A stretch of DNA of 62,049 bases. Source: Acidobacteriota bacterium. GTDB lineage: Bacteria; Acidobacteriota; Terriglobia; Terriglobales; Acidobacteriaceae. The notes under the pieces are model-generated. The model was not told where the DNA came from. It searched no databases and worked only from the letters and a program-made list of their open reading frames with translations. The position numbers and the translations under genes were made by a program. Below, one piece after another: positions 41,645 through 49,843 of the stretch. Numbering within the stretch: position 1 is the stretch's first letter; every line of letters begins with the position of its first letter. The DNA is taken from positions 35,146 through 97,194 of the forward strand of contig JAKATU010000075.1 in the NCBI GenBank assembly GCA_021818585.1, read 5' to 3'.

Positions 41645-42574
41645 ATGCCCGTTCCTGACTTTCAATCGATTATGCTGCCCCTCTTGCGAACAGCAAGTGA
41701 CGGCTCCGAACACAAAGTAAGCAGCATAACAGGCCACCTCGCACTGGACTTTCAGCTATCTGAGGGCGAGCAGCAGCAACTTCTCCCCAGCGGCCGCCAG
41801 ACAACATTCGCGAATCGAGTCGCTTGGGCGAAAACCTATCTAGTCCAGGCAGGACTATTAGAAGCGACGCGGCGGGCGCATTTTCGAATTACTGATCGAG
41901 GCCGCCAAGTACTCGAAAGCAACCCGCAACGAATCGACATTGAATACCTGCTTCAATTCCCCGAATTTGTGGACTTTCGTGGTCGAAGTCGCAGTTCTGA
42001 CGAAGCCTCGACTCAAAAACCGACAGGCGCAACCAGTTTGCTCGACGAAGAAACACCCGACGAAATCATCCGTTCAGCCGTCAAGCAAATCGAAAGCGCT
42101 CTTACGAAGGAGTTATTGGACCGAATCCTTTCAGCCAGCCCTTCATTTTTTGAGGGATTGATTGTGAACCTACTACTCGCAATGGGTTATGGCGGCTCCA
42201 GTGAAGATGCCGGTCAAATCGTAGGCAAGGCTGGCGACGGCGGCATAGACGGTGTCATCGATCAGGACTCTCTCGGCTTGGATCGCGTATATATCCAGGC
42301 AAAAAGATACGCCCACGAAAATCCTGTCAGCGAACCGGAAATCAGGGCTTTCAGCGGCAGTCTCGGCGCTGCAAAGGCGAACAAAGGCATTTTCGTGACA
42401 ACGTCGTCGTTCACTCAGCCAGCTCTCACATTCGCCGAACGTCACCCCTACCGAATTGTGCTGGTAGACGGCAGAATGCTGACCAAACTAATGATCCGCC
42501 ACAATATTGGCGTCAGAATTGAGGAAACACTGCACATCAAGCGTATTGACGAGGATTTCTTCGTGGACGAATAG
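41645..42574 (+). CDS. mrr: Mrr-type restriction endonuclease
   Basis: This 309-residue protein has an N-terminal winged-helix Mrr_N domain (about 1-110: FQSIMLPLLRTASDGSEHKV, TTFANRVAWAKTYLVQAGLL, FRITDRGRQVLESNP). A PD-(D/E)xK nuclease domain follows (FFEGLIVNLLLAMGYGG, GKAGDGGIDGVIDQDSLG, VYIQAKRYAH) with the catalytic Asp in GDGGIDG and the QxK pair in IQAKRY. Mrr cuts methylated foreign DNA. Base and codon use (more A/T in third positions) differs from neighbours, suggesting transfer. No methyltransferase partner is adjacent, as expected for a modification-dependent nuclease. Confidence 0.9.
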   Translation: MPVPDFQSIMLPLLRTASDGSEHKVSSITGHLALDFQLSEGEQQQLLPSGRQTTFANRVAWAKTYLVQAGLLEATRRAHFRITDRGRQVLESNPQRIDIEYLLQFPEFVDFRGRSRSSDEASTQKPTGATSLLDEETPDEIIRSAVKQIESALTKELLDRILSASPSFFEGLIVNLLLAMGYGGSSEDAGQIVGKAGDGGIDGVIDQDSLGLDRVYIQAKRYAHENPVSEPEIRAFSGSLGAAKANKGIFVTTSSFTQPALTFAERHPYRIVLVDGRMLTKLMIRHNIGVRIEETLHIKRIDEDFFVDE

Positions 42575-42634
42575 CCCCCGTGACCCCCATCACCGCGAAT
42601 CCCCAAAACCGCTGCCAGCATCCATAAATCAGCT

Positions 42635-42805
42635 ATGAGCACCATGGACTACATCGGTATCGCCGCCGTCGCCCTCCACGGCTTCGTCATCTTCGCCATC
42701 GTCCTCTGGTTCGGCCTCGCCAAACCCAAAACCTGGGCCGAATTCCGCTCACGTCTCCTCCACGAATTCTTCGGCATACGCCCCAAAACCGCGCCCCGCA
42801 TCTAG
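42635..42805 (+). CDS. small single-pass membrane protein
   Basis: A 56-residue frame, MSTMDYIGIAAVALHGFVIF and on to IVLWFGLAKPKTWAEFRSRL, ends at TAG 42805. One membrane helix (about residues 5-27) is followed by a basic, Trp/Phe-containing tail. Codon use matches the high-G+C genome style and not the mrr gene just upstream. A similar N-terminus occurs at 42854. I do not recognise a family. Confidence 0.55.
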   Translation: MSTMDYIGIAAVALHGFVIFAIVLWFGLAKPKTWAEFRSRLLHEFFGIRPKTAPRI

Positions 42806-42853
42806 CCCCCGCCTCATCGGCAACTCGCAGCCGCGTCGCGCCATTTCATCTAT

Positions 42854-42950
42854 GTGATGCACTCGATGGAAGTCATCGACGCACTCATCATCGTGGGCCA
42901 TGTCGTCGGTCTCACCCTGGTAATCCTCTGGATTGGTCTGGAAATGCCGC
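42854..42950 (+). pseudogene. second small membrane protein, apparently cut by a MITE-like element
   Basis: From GTG 42854 (or ATG 42857 or 42866) the frame reads MEVIDALIIVGHVVGLTLVI then LWIGLEMPL. This parallels the preceding protein: M(D/E)xI, a His in the helix, (V/I)LWxGLxxP. At 42951 the frame enters a 117-bp inverted-repeat element, and the remaining residues to the stop at 43048 are element sequence. This looks like a paralogue that lost its tail by insertion; the case rests on a similarity over about 30 residues. Confidence 0.45.
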
Positions 42951-43067
42951 TAGAGCAATTTCAGGATAACTGTACCCGAAGCAGCAACTTTCCAGTCGAT
43001 GCGACCAACAGGGAGCAGCGACCCTGGAGCGCCTCAAAATGGGCATAGCAATCCTGAAATTGCTCTA
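42951..43067. mobile_element. 117-bp MITE-like element with 17-bp terminal inverted repeats
   Basis: TAGAGCAATTTCAGGAT (42951-42967) and its perfect reverse complement ATCCTGAAATTGCTCTA (43051-43067) bound a 117-bp segment without a credible gene. The outermost bases are TA at both ends, so it can also be read as a 15-bp inverted repeat inserted at a duplicated TA, as with IS630/Tc1-type elements. An internal hairpin CAGGG...CCCTG is present. No transposase is encoded, so it would need one in trans. Confidence 0.7.
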
Positions 43068-43244
43068 ACAATTGCCGATTCCTGCACCCACTTCCGGCAA
43101 TTGTGCGTCGATCATGCTCCGAAGCCTCGCAAAACCCGCTGAGCCGGGCCACTCCAGTGAGCAGAACACAACAGCTTCGGAGTCTTTCTGCGCCTCTTCA
43201 TTGTGAACGCGATTCAGTCCCGCCGATCGTCCCCGTGTACCGCC
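43068..43244. other. gene-free stretch with nested inverted repeats
   Basis: Directly after the MITE-like element, ACAATTGCCG (43068-43077) pairs with CGGCAATTGT (43095-43104), and CTCCGAAGC (about 43115) with GCTTCGGAG (about 43172). No gene is seen. The region ends at the convergent DUF202 gene. Confidence 0.5.
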
Positions 43245-43625
43245 CTAACGCACCATCAGCAGATACACCACCAGCGCGAGGCCCGCCAACGCCAGCAAAA
43301 GGGCAACCGCCGTACCCACCCGCGAAGGACGGCTCTCCATCGGCAACCCGCTTCCCAGCCGCGCGATCAACGCTCTGTGACGCACTGTCGCGCTGATCTC
43401 CACAAAGATCCCCAGGCCCACCAGTGCCACGCCAAACCACAGCGAAGCCCCATCCGATCCCCCCGGAACCAGGCCCCCGCCATAATGCATCTGAAGCTCG
43501 TGGACAAACAACCCAAAGCGCGCCACCACAAAACCAAATCCCATCAGCGCCAGCCCGGTTCTCAACCACGCCAGATACGTCCGCTCGGCGGCAAGCAGGG
43601 TTCGAGCATCCACTTCCTCTGGCAT
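43245..43625 (-). CDS. DUF202 (YidH-like) membrane protein
   Basis: From the ATG at 43625 (preceded by GGGAGGT at ideal spacing) this 126-residue protein begins [20 protein letters not shown], the DUF202 signature, and has three membrane helices ([50 protein letters not shown]). DUF202 proteins are inner-membrane proteins of unknown function. The gene lies downstream of the peroxiredoxin-like gene on the same strand, with about 100 bp between. Confidence 0.82.
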   Translation of the reverse strand: MPEEVDARTLLAAERTYLAWLRTGLALMGFGFVVARFGLFVHELQMHYGGGLVPGGSDGASLWFGVALVGLGIFVEISATVRHRALIARLGSGLPMESRPSRVGTAVALLLALAGLALVVYLLMVR

Positions 43626-43731
43626 CGCACCTCCCTTCGTATCGTACGATCTTCCCACACCATTCCACTCAATAAAAAAGGCCCGGAAGCAGCCCGCACC
43701 CTGCCATTTCCTTCGCTGGCCCTGCCATGCG

Positions 43732-44385
43732 CTAACGCCGCATCGCCATCATAGGCTGCAGAACCTCCTCAGGCTCCGGCCTGACCCGAAAATCCGCATG
43801 CGCCTCGGCAAACAGCACCCTCCCATCCTGACCCACCACAAACGTCCCCGGAACCGGCAAACGCCAGCTCTCCTCGCCATTCACAAAAGGAATATTCACC
43901 AGGATGCTCCGGTAATAGCTCCGCTGGTACTCCGGAACCGTGTACGCCAGCCCGAACTGCTCCGCCAGCTTGCTCCCATGGTCGGTCAGCAGCGCATAAG
44001 GCAGCTTATGGTGCCCCGCCGTAAAATCGCTCTGCCGCTGCGTCTGCGGAGAAATCCCCACCACCAGCCCGCCCCACTCCCGAACTACCGGATAAAGATC
44101 GCGCCAGGCCTCCAGCTCCGTCACGCAGTAAGGACACCAACGCCCCCGGAAAAACGAAATTACCAGCGGCCCCAGAGCGAGCAGATCCTCTGACCGAACC
44201 ATCTTCCCAGCCGCATCCGGCAGCGCAAACGCCGGAACCTTCGCGCCCACCGGCAAAATCCGCTCCTCTATCCCGGAAGCAAACAGCTCCTCCACCGCGC
44301 GGTCAATCACCGCCAGCCGCTCCGGCTGCACCAGCGTCCGCGTGTTCTCGGTAATCTGGTCGAGCTGGTCCTGAAGATGCGCCAT
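43732..44385 (-). CDS. peroxiredoxin-like (AhpC/TSA) protein
   Basis: This 217-residue thioredoxin-fold protein has [20 protein letters not shown] with C84 and C87, then [20 protein letters not shown] and [26 protein letters not shown]. The CxxC arrangement in place of the single peroxidatic Cys of typical 2-Cys enzymes is common in the AhpC/TSA-like branch. It probably reduces peroxides or acts as a thiol oxidoreductase. No reductase partner is adjacent. Confidence 0.83.
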   Translation of the reverse strand: MAHLQDQLDQITENTRTLVQPERLAVIDRAVEELFASGIEERILPVGAKVPAFALPDAAGKMVRSEDLLALGPLVISFFRGRWCPYCVTELEAWRDLYPVVREWGGLVVGISPQTQRQSDFTAGHHKLPYALLTDHGSKLAEQFGLAYTVPEYQRSYYRSILVNIPFVNGEESWRLPVPGTFVVGQDGRVLFAEAHADFRVRPEPEEVLQPMMAMRR

Positions 44386-44431
44386 CACTCCATTATCTTC
44401 TCAAATCCCAGCCCGCTCCCTGTGCTCCTCG

Positions 44432-45871
44432 TCACATCGCGGCAAATTCCTGACCGATCACCCACGTCGTCACGCTCTCCGCAGCCGCCACCGCCCGGAA
44501 CCCTCCCATCTTCACCGGCACCTCAGCCAGCTCCGCATGGCTCTCCGTCGCGGAAGTCCTGACCATCCGCGCTTTCTCGCCCATCACGCCCTTCAGCGCC
44601 ACCGGAAAACGCCGCTCCTCCATCCCCCGATTGATCGCCACCAACACAGTCCGCCCCGTCGCAGCATCATGGTATGCCGACAAATCCACATCTTTCTCCG
44701 GCATCGCCGTCGCCTGCACCCGCTGCGCCCCCGGCCGGATAAACTTTGCAAACTGCCCAATCGTGTAGAACCGCTTCGCCACTGCAAAGGTCCCAGCCTT
44801 CGGATCAATCCCAATCAGCGATCCCCGCGACTTCTCCGCCATCGAAGCACCCCACCACCACAGCCAGCCGCTCACCTGGTCCACCGCCAGGTGCGTATGC
44901 ACCAGCCGTGCCCAGTAAACTCCGTCCGTTATGTTGGTGATATTCTTCCCGTCCGCACTCACCTCGGTCTCCCAAACCCGCTTGCCCATCCCCAGCGCCT
45001 GGTGGAAAACACCCGTCCGCTTCGCCAGAGGAACATACGACGTGTAGTCATCCGTGTAAGCATGCGCGGCCACAATCTTCAACGCATTCGCGCAAGTCGG
45101 ATCATCCAGAATCGTGTTAATCGACAGATCCGTCCAGCGCGCATCCTCGTTCACAATAATCTCAGCCGTCACGCCCTTCCGCTCAAATGTAGGAATCAGC
45201 GCCGTCCGCAGAAACACCGCCAGTTGCTCCCCGCTCCAGATGCACGAAGGCCACCGCGCCAGGTAATCCGGCTCATTTGCCGGCGAAACCGCATAAATAT
45301 CAATCCCAAAATGCTTCTTGTACCCCAATACATACTCGGCAAGGTAATCCGCAAACGCCGGGTACATATCCGTCCGCAGTTGCCCGCCGCGATCCACCAT
45401 CCCCGTCGTCTTCATCCACGCCGGCGGAGACCACGCCGTAGAGAAAAACCGCCCGCAACCGCGCTTTTTCGCCTCGCCCATCAGCCATATCTGGCCTTTA
45501 TCGCCCTTCCAGTTCCACGTTCCCTGCACCGGCTCAATCGACTCGTCAGCCTCCCCAACCGCTTTATAGACAGGCCCCTTCGCCATACCCCCATCCTGAA
45601 TAATGTTCCGCAGAATCGTGAAACCCATCCCCTTTTTCTCGTCAAACATCAGGTCCAGCAGATGCTCGCGCTTCTCCTCCGGCATCCGCCACAACCCATA
45701 AGACTGCCCAAACGCCTCGCTGAACCCGAACCCATCCATCTGCTGGTGCTTCACCGTCGCATCCACCACCGCGCCCGGCTGCATCCCCTCGGCCACCATC
45801 TTCGGAGCACCTCCCGCCGCCGCGGCCGCCACCGCCGCCCCACGCACAAAATCCCGCCGATTCATCTTCAT
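44432..45871 (-). CDS. glycoside hydrolase family 30 protein, exported by Tat
   Basis: From the ATG at 45871 this 479-residue protein begins MKMNRRDFVRGAAVAAAAAG, a twin-arginine signal. It then shows a GH30 TIM barrel (QQMDGFGFSEAFGQSYGLW, TILRNIIQDGG, STAWSPPAWMKTTG) with acid/base E200 in AVSPANEPDYLARW and probable nucleophile E303 in RVWETEVSADG, followed by a C-terminal beta domain. GH30 enzymes act on glucosylceramide, beta-1,6-glucan, fucosides or glucuronoxylan; which one cannot be told here. It suits a polysaccharide-degrading soil organism. Confidence 0.88.
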   Translation of the reverse strand: MKMNRRDFVRGAAVAAAAAGGAPKMVAEGMQPGAVVDATVKHQQMDGFGFSEAFGQSYGLWRMPEEKREHLLDLMFDEKKGMGFTILRNIIQDGGMAKGPVYKAVGEADESIEPVQGTWNWKGDKGQIWLMGEAKKRGCGRFFSTAWSPPAWMKTTGMVDRGGQLRTDMYPAFADYLAEYVLGYKKHFGIDIYAVSPANEPDYLARWPSCIWSGEQLAVFLRTALIPTFERKGVTAEIIVNEDARWTDLSINTILDDPTCANALKIVAAHAYTDDYTSYVPLAKRTGVFHQALGMGKRVWETEVSADGKNITNITDGVYWARLVHTHLAVDQVSGWLWWWGASMAEKSRGSLIGIDPKAGTFAVAKRFYTIGQFAKFIRPGAQRVQATAMPEKDVDLSAYHDAATGRTVLVAINRGMEERRFPVALKGVMGEKARMVRTSATESHAELAEVPVKMGGFRAVAAAESVTTWVIGQEFAAM

Positions 45872-46087
45872 CCCCAATCTCTCCTCATCGCGCGCGGCCC
45901 CGTCATTTCCGTCGAGCAATCTTCCCTAGTAAATCAATTTATCCAGAACGCGCAGACCATACTTAAACGATTCACCCCATCCCTGTCCACTCCACTGCGA
46001 ATCCCAGCCCATTCCCGAGCATCTCTACACCAGCCGCCATCACCGCCGGCCATTGCCCTCGCGGTAAACTAGTAGCTGAGGATCCTC

Positions 46088-47341
46088 ATGCCGGATACAC
46101 AACGAAGAAAGACCGTTACGGTCAACATTGGCAAGGTGCGCGTCGGTTCAGACGCCCCCGTCGTCGTCCAGTCCATGACCAACACCGACACCGCCGACGT
46201 CCAGTCCACCATCCAGCAGGTCGCCGCGCTCGCCACCGCCGGCTCTGAGCTCGTCCGCGTCACCGTCAACAACGACGCCGCTGCCAAAGCCGTCCCCGCC
46301 ATCGTCGAAGGACTCGCCAAACTCGGCATCGATGTCCCCATCGTCGGCGACTTCCACTACAATGGCCACCAGCTCCTCAAGAAGTACCCCGACTGCGCCC
46401 AGGCCCTCGCCAAGTACCGCATCAACCCCGGCAACGTCTCCATCGGACGCAAAGACGACGACAACTTTCGCACCATGGTCGAGTGCGCCGTCGAGAACAA
46501 CAAACCCGTCCGCATCGGCGTCAACTGGGGCTCGCTCGATCAGGCCCTCCTCACACGCCTCATGGACGAAAACTCCCGCCTCGCAGACCCGCTTCCAGCG
46601 CGCTCCGTCATGCTCGAGGCCATGTGCCGCAGCGCTCTCGACTCCGCCGCGGCCGCAGAAAAATACGGCCTCGGCCACAACAAGATCATCATCAGCGCCA
46701 AGGTCTCCGGCGTCCTCGACCTCATCGATGTCTACCGCATGCTGGCCGCCCGCTGTGACTACCCGCTCCACCTGGGCCTTACCGAAGCAGGAATGGGCAT
46801 GAAAGGCATCGTCGCTTCCACCGCAGGCCTCGCGCCACTGCTCCTCGACGGCATCGGAGACACCATCCGCGTCTCCCTCACGCCCAAGCCCGGCGGCGAC
46901 CGGACGGAAGAAGTCCTCACCGCCCAGCAGATCCTCCAGTCCCTCTCCATCCGCAGCTTCACCCCGCAGGTCACCGCCTGCCCCGGCTGCGGACGCACCA
47001 CCAGCACCTTCTTCCAGGAGCTGGCCCAGCAAATTCAGGACTACCTCCGCGACTCCATGCCCGTCTGGCGCCAGACCTATCCCGGCGTCGAAGAGCTCAA
47101 GCTCGCCGTCATGGGATGCGTCGTCAACGGCCCCGGCGAATCCAAACACGCCAACATCGGCATCTCGCTCCCCGGAACCTTCGAGGAACCCAAAGCTCCC
47201 GTCTACGTCGACGGCCGCCTACTCACCACCCTCCGTGGGGACACCATCGTAGCCGACTTTCAGAAGATCCTCGACGACTACGTCCGCACCCGCTACGGCT
47301 CCGGCGCCACCACCCCCGAACAACTAGTCGAAGTCCACTAA
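46088..47341 (+). CDS. ispG: 4-hydroxy-3-methylbut-2-en-1-yl diphosphate synthase
   Basis: This 417-residue protein begins [20 protein letters not shown] and contains [33 protein letters not shown] and the iron-sulfur cysteines [11 protein letters not shown] and [17 protein letters not shown]. IspG (GcpE) reduces MEcPP to HMBPP in the MEP isoprenoid pathway. The short bacterial form without a large insertion is present. GAGG precedes the ATG, and a terminator follows within 50 bp, so the gene is a monocistron. Confidence 0.96.
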   Translation: MPDTQRRKTVTVNIGKVRVGSDAPVVVQSMTNTDTADVQSTIQQVAALATAGSELVRVTVNNDAAAKAVPAIVEGLAKLGIDVPIVGDFHYNGHQLLKKYPDCAQALAKYRINPGNVSIGRKDDDNFRTMVECAVENNKPVRIGVNWGSLDQALLTRLMDENSRLADPLPARSVMLEAMCRSALDSAAAAEKYGLGHNKIIISAKVSGVLDLIDVYRMLAARCDYPLHLGLTEAGMGMKGIVASTAGLAPLLLDGIGDTIRVSLTPKPGGDRTEEVLTAQQILQSLSIRSFTPQVTACPGCGRTTSTFFQELAQQIQDYLRDSMPVWRQTYPGVEELKLAVMGCVVNGPGESKHANIGISLPGTFEEPKAPVYVDGRLLTTLRGDTIVADFQKILDDYVRTRYGSGATTPEQLVEVH

Positions 47342-47364
47342 GCATAAGTCACCACAGCATCAAG

Positions 47365-47387
47365 AAGCCCCGCTCCGCGCGGGGCTT
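47365..47387 (+). terminator. intrinsic terminator after ispG
   Basis: AGCCCCGC, loop TCCGCG, CGGGGCT, then TTACTATTTG. A stem of seven to eight bp, 24 bp after the ispG stop codon. Confidence 0.8.
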
Positions 47388-47412
47388 TACTATTTGTGGA
47401 ATCCAATCAATG

Positions 47413-47476
47413 TTGTCATCCCGACCAGGGTGTGGAGCGAGCCATCGCGCCGCACGGAACGGAGAAACCTCCGGTT
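47413..47476 (+). repeat. family A repeat (diverged centre)
   Basis: TTGTCATCCCGACCAGG at the left, GGAACGGAGAAACCTCCGGT at the right. The centre is unlike other copies. Confidence 0.6.
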
Positions 47477-47536
47477 CGTACCACCCCCATGAAAAAATCA
47501 ACTCCACCCCCACCCGCCTCATCCAAAAATCACACC

Positions 47537-47950
47537 ATGCAAACCAAAGTAGCCATCCTGGGAGGAGGCCTCGCCGGCCTCTACGCCGCAACCCTCCTTC
47601 ACCGCGCCGGAATCCCCTTCACCCTCCTCGAAGCCCGTAACCGCCTCGGCGGACGCATCCTCACCGCCGAAACCGAAACCGACGGCTTCGACCTCGGCCC
47701 GTCCAAGTTCTGGCCCCAGGCGCAACCCCACCTGACCGAACTCATTCACCAACTCGGCCTCGAAACCTTCCCCCAACACACCGAAGGCGACATCCTCTTC
47801 GAGCGCATGTCCCGAGAAGCCCCGGCCCGATACAGCCCTGCCTATCAGGAACCCCAGTCCACACGCATGGCCGGAGCCATCACCGCCGCCGACCGCGCCG
47901 TAGCAGAAATCCGACAACACCTTTCCCACACCCAACCTGCCGGAAATTAA
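47537..47950 (+). pseudogene. amine-oxidase family remnant with internal deletion
   Basis: From ATG 47537 the frame reads MQTKVAILGGGLAGLYAATL...LEARNRLGGRILTAE, the FAD-binding start of flavin monoamine-oxidase family proteins, up to about residue 115 (QSTRMAG). The next residues, GAITAADRAVAEIRQHL, look like the very last helix of the same family (usually ...EGAL.A..RAA.EI). The central 250 or so residues of the enzyme are missing, so the protein (137 residues) cannot be active. The stop codon TAA falls within the following family D repeat. The loss is seen directly; the fused C-terminus is an interpretation. Confidence 0.7.
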
Positions 47951-48017
47951 TCCCAGAATTGCTATCCTGAAAGTAAGGACATACAAAAAAGGCGGCTCCC
48001 GCGGGAGCTGCCTTTTT
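47936..48017 (+). repeat. family D repeat plus terminator-like hairpin
   Basis: CCTGCCGGAAATTAATCC, then GAATTGCTATCCTGAAAG, then AAAAAAGGCGGCTCCC GC GGGAGCTGCCTTTTT (one mismatch), a strong hairpin with A/T flanks at 47984-48017. Confidence 0.72.
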
Positions 48018-48064
48018 CCGTCTGATTTCGCCCGAATCCATAAGATTTCCGCGCAAACTCACCC

Positions 48065-48200
48065 TTAGAGCCTTAACCTATCCCATCGAATCAACAACTT
48101 ACCCACAAAAACAGCGGGGTGGACCCATTGTTAGAGGGTTAACCTATCTCATAGAATCAACAACTTACCCACAAAAACCATAGGGGTCTCGAAATTCTTT
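48065..48200 (+). repeat. tandem 66-bp direct repeat, family D companion
   Basis: Two copies starting at 48065 and 48131, each TTAGAGNNTTAACCTATC, then GAATCAACAACTTACCCACA and AAAAC, followed by a GGGGT block. A third, single copy lies at 36192. The segment contains TTACCCACA, one mismatch from a DnaA box, but this is probably chance. The rest of the 471-bp gap (to 48421) has no gene. Confidence 0.75.
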
Positions 48201-48421
48201 TTACGGTACGGACCGGGAAGATAGCTGACACCGGAGTGCCCCATAGCCTGCCTTGAGCGAGTTGCAAGCGAGTCGAACAGGTCCACGAAGAGGACGTGGG
48301 AGGCGGCGCAACGCGCCGACCTGCAACATCCGACGGAAAAGCCTGCGTCAGATTTGCGTCCCGGCATACTTCCGGCCTTACTCAATATCCCCCGGCAAAG
48401 CTGGGGGGCTCCCGCTGTTAG

Positions 48422-49189
48422 CTAGTCGTAGCGCTCGAATACAATCTGCTTCCGGTTCCACCCCATCTCTTTCAGCAGTTCCCGCGTCTCCGCCACCATC
48501 TCGTTCAGCCCGCAAATATAAGCATGCAACCCAAACGGAGGCTGTTCCCGGCCGACCGCCTGGCCTGTTCGCGCGGACCACTCCTCTACGACCCGTGCCA
48601 CATGCTCCTGCACATGCCCGCGCAGCCCCATCCAGTCCGCGTTCTCGCGGCTTAGCGTCTTCCGGTAGTGAAAGTTCTTCCGCTCTGCCGCCACCTTCTC
48701 GAAATACTCCTCGTAATAAAGCTCTGTCCGGTGCCGCGTCCCATACACCAGCCATATCTCCCGCCCCTCGGACCGGTCGCCGCCCTCCGGAAACAACCAC
48801 TCCACATACCCCCGGAACGGCGCAATCCCCGTCCCCGTCGCAACCAGCACCGAATCCGTCAGCGGCTCCTTCAACACAAACATGCCGTGCGGCCCGTGGA
48901 ACTCCACTGCCTCGCCCACCTTCATATCGCAAAGCAGGTTCGAGAATAATCCACCCTCCACCCGGTTCACGCACAGGTCAAACCCGCCGGCCCGAGGCGC
49001 TGAAGCAATCGAATAAGCGCGCGTCTGCTGCTTGCCCCGCTCATCTTCCGCCACCAGGGAAATAAACTGCCCCGGCGCAAACCCAAACACCTCAACCTCT
49101 TCCACCCGAAACTCAAGGTGAAAGCACTGCTCCGCCTCCGAAAGAAGAACTCTCTTCGCAAGCTGCCCGCGATAATGCCGTCGCTCCAA
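48422..49189 (-). CDS. ferredoxin/flavodoxin-NADP reductase-like flavoprotein
   Basis: This 255-residue protein has the FNR fold: an FAD domain with QQTRAYSIASAPRAGGFDL and GGLFSNLLCDMKVGEAVEF, then an NADP domain with SVLVATGTGIAPFRGYVEWL and HAYICGLNEMVAETRELL, ending QIVFERYD with a terminal aromatic near the end as in the family. It probably passes electrons between NAD(P)H and a ferredoxin or flavodoxin. The start is a TTG at 49189, preceded by AGGAGG about 10 bp before; no better ATG exists nearby. Confidence 0.87.
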   Translation of the reverse strand: MERRHYRGQLAKRVLLSEAEQCFHLEFRVEEVEVFGFAPGQFISLVAEDERGKQQTRAYSIASAPRAGGFDLCVNRVEGGLFSNLLCDMKVGEAVEFHGPHGMFVLKEPLTDSVLVATGTGIAPFRGYVEWLFPEGGDRSEGREIWLVYGTRHRTELYYEEYFEKVAAERKNFHYRKTLSRENADWMGLRGHVQEHVARVVEEWSARTGQAVGREQPPFGLHAYICGLNEMVAETRELLKEMGWNRKQIVFERYD

Positions 49190-49337
49190 TCTATTCGCTC
49201 CTCCTCAGGACTCGATGCTTCAGCGGGTACCTCTGACTCAACTTTAATCACTCAACTCCAGCTCATGCTCGACATCCGGCACCACTTTGCCTATGCTGGT
49301 GGCACTGCTTGTAGACCGTTAACCCCGTAACGTCATC

Positions 49338-49676
49338 ATGCTGATACAAAATCTTCAAGTCGACATCACCCCGATCGCCGAACCCCGCGGGCGTATCCTG
49401 CATTTCCACGGCCCGCTTGTCATCAGCAATCTGCAGGCCTTCCGCGCCGCACTGCGCAGGGACTACGCACTCTTTACCATCCTCGACCTCACCGACGTAC
49501 CCTTCATGGACTCCACCGGCCTCGGAGAAATCATCAACTTCTACACCCTCTGCCAGCGCAGCAATGGCCGCCTCGTGCTCGCTGCGCCATCACCCCGCGT
49601 CGCAGACCTTCTGCACATGACCCGCGTGGACACCCTCCTCAACATCGCCCCCAACATCGATGCCGCCAAAGCCTGA
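49338..49676 (+). CDS. STAS-domain protein (anti-sigma factor antagonist-like)
   Basis: This 112-residue protein is a single STAS domain: RILHFHGPLVISNLQAFRAA, TILDLTDVPFMDSTGLGEII with the phosphorylatable serine in DST, and RLVLAAPSPRVADLLHMTRV. Such proteins are controlled by kinase/phosphatase pairs (RsbW/PP2C types) and release sigma factors or other partners. A PP2C phosphatase occurs far away in the window, but linkage is not shown. It is divergent from the flavin reductase. Confidence 0.85.
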   Translation: MLIQNLQVDITPIAEPRGRILHFHGPLVISNLQAFRAALRRDYALFTILDLTDVPFMDSTGLGEIINFYTLCQRSNGRLVLAAPSPRVADLLHMTRVDTLLNIAPNIDAAKA

Positions 49677-49843
49677 CGGCCTTCATACCAGACCGCCTCA
49701 AAAAAAATCTCTGCCCCGCCATCCCAGCCCCGCGCATCCAACACCAGATGCTTGCATCATTCCTCTCAGGCCTAATCAAGATACGTCTTGCGTAACCTTG
49801 CATCGGCCGAACCACTCTAACCTGACAGGAGGATCAGCCAGCC

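Noticed and set aside
47396..47536. Upstream extension of the amine-oxidase remnant to 47396
   Set aside because: The added residues are translated from a family A repeat (HPDQGVERAIAPHG) and are not part of the protein family.
48065..48200. Possible replication origin with DnaA boxes (TTACCCACA twice)
   Set aside because: Only near-matches to the DnaA box, no AT-rich unwinding region, no dnaA/dnaN nearby, and the same sequence recurs at 36192 as part of a dispersed repeat.
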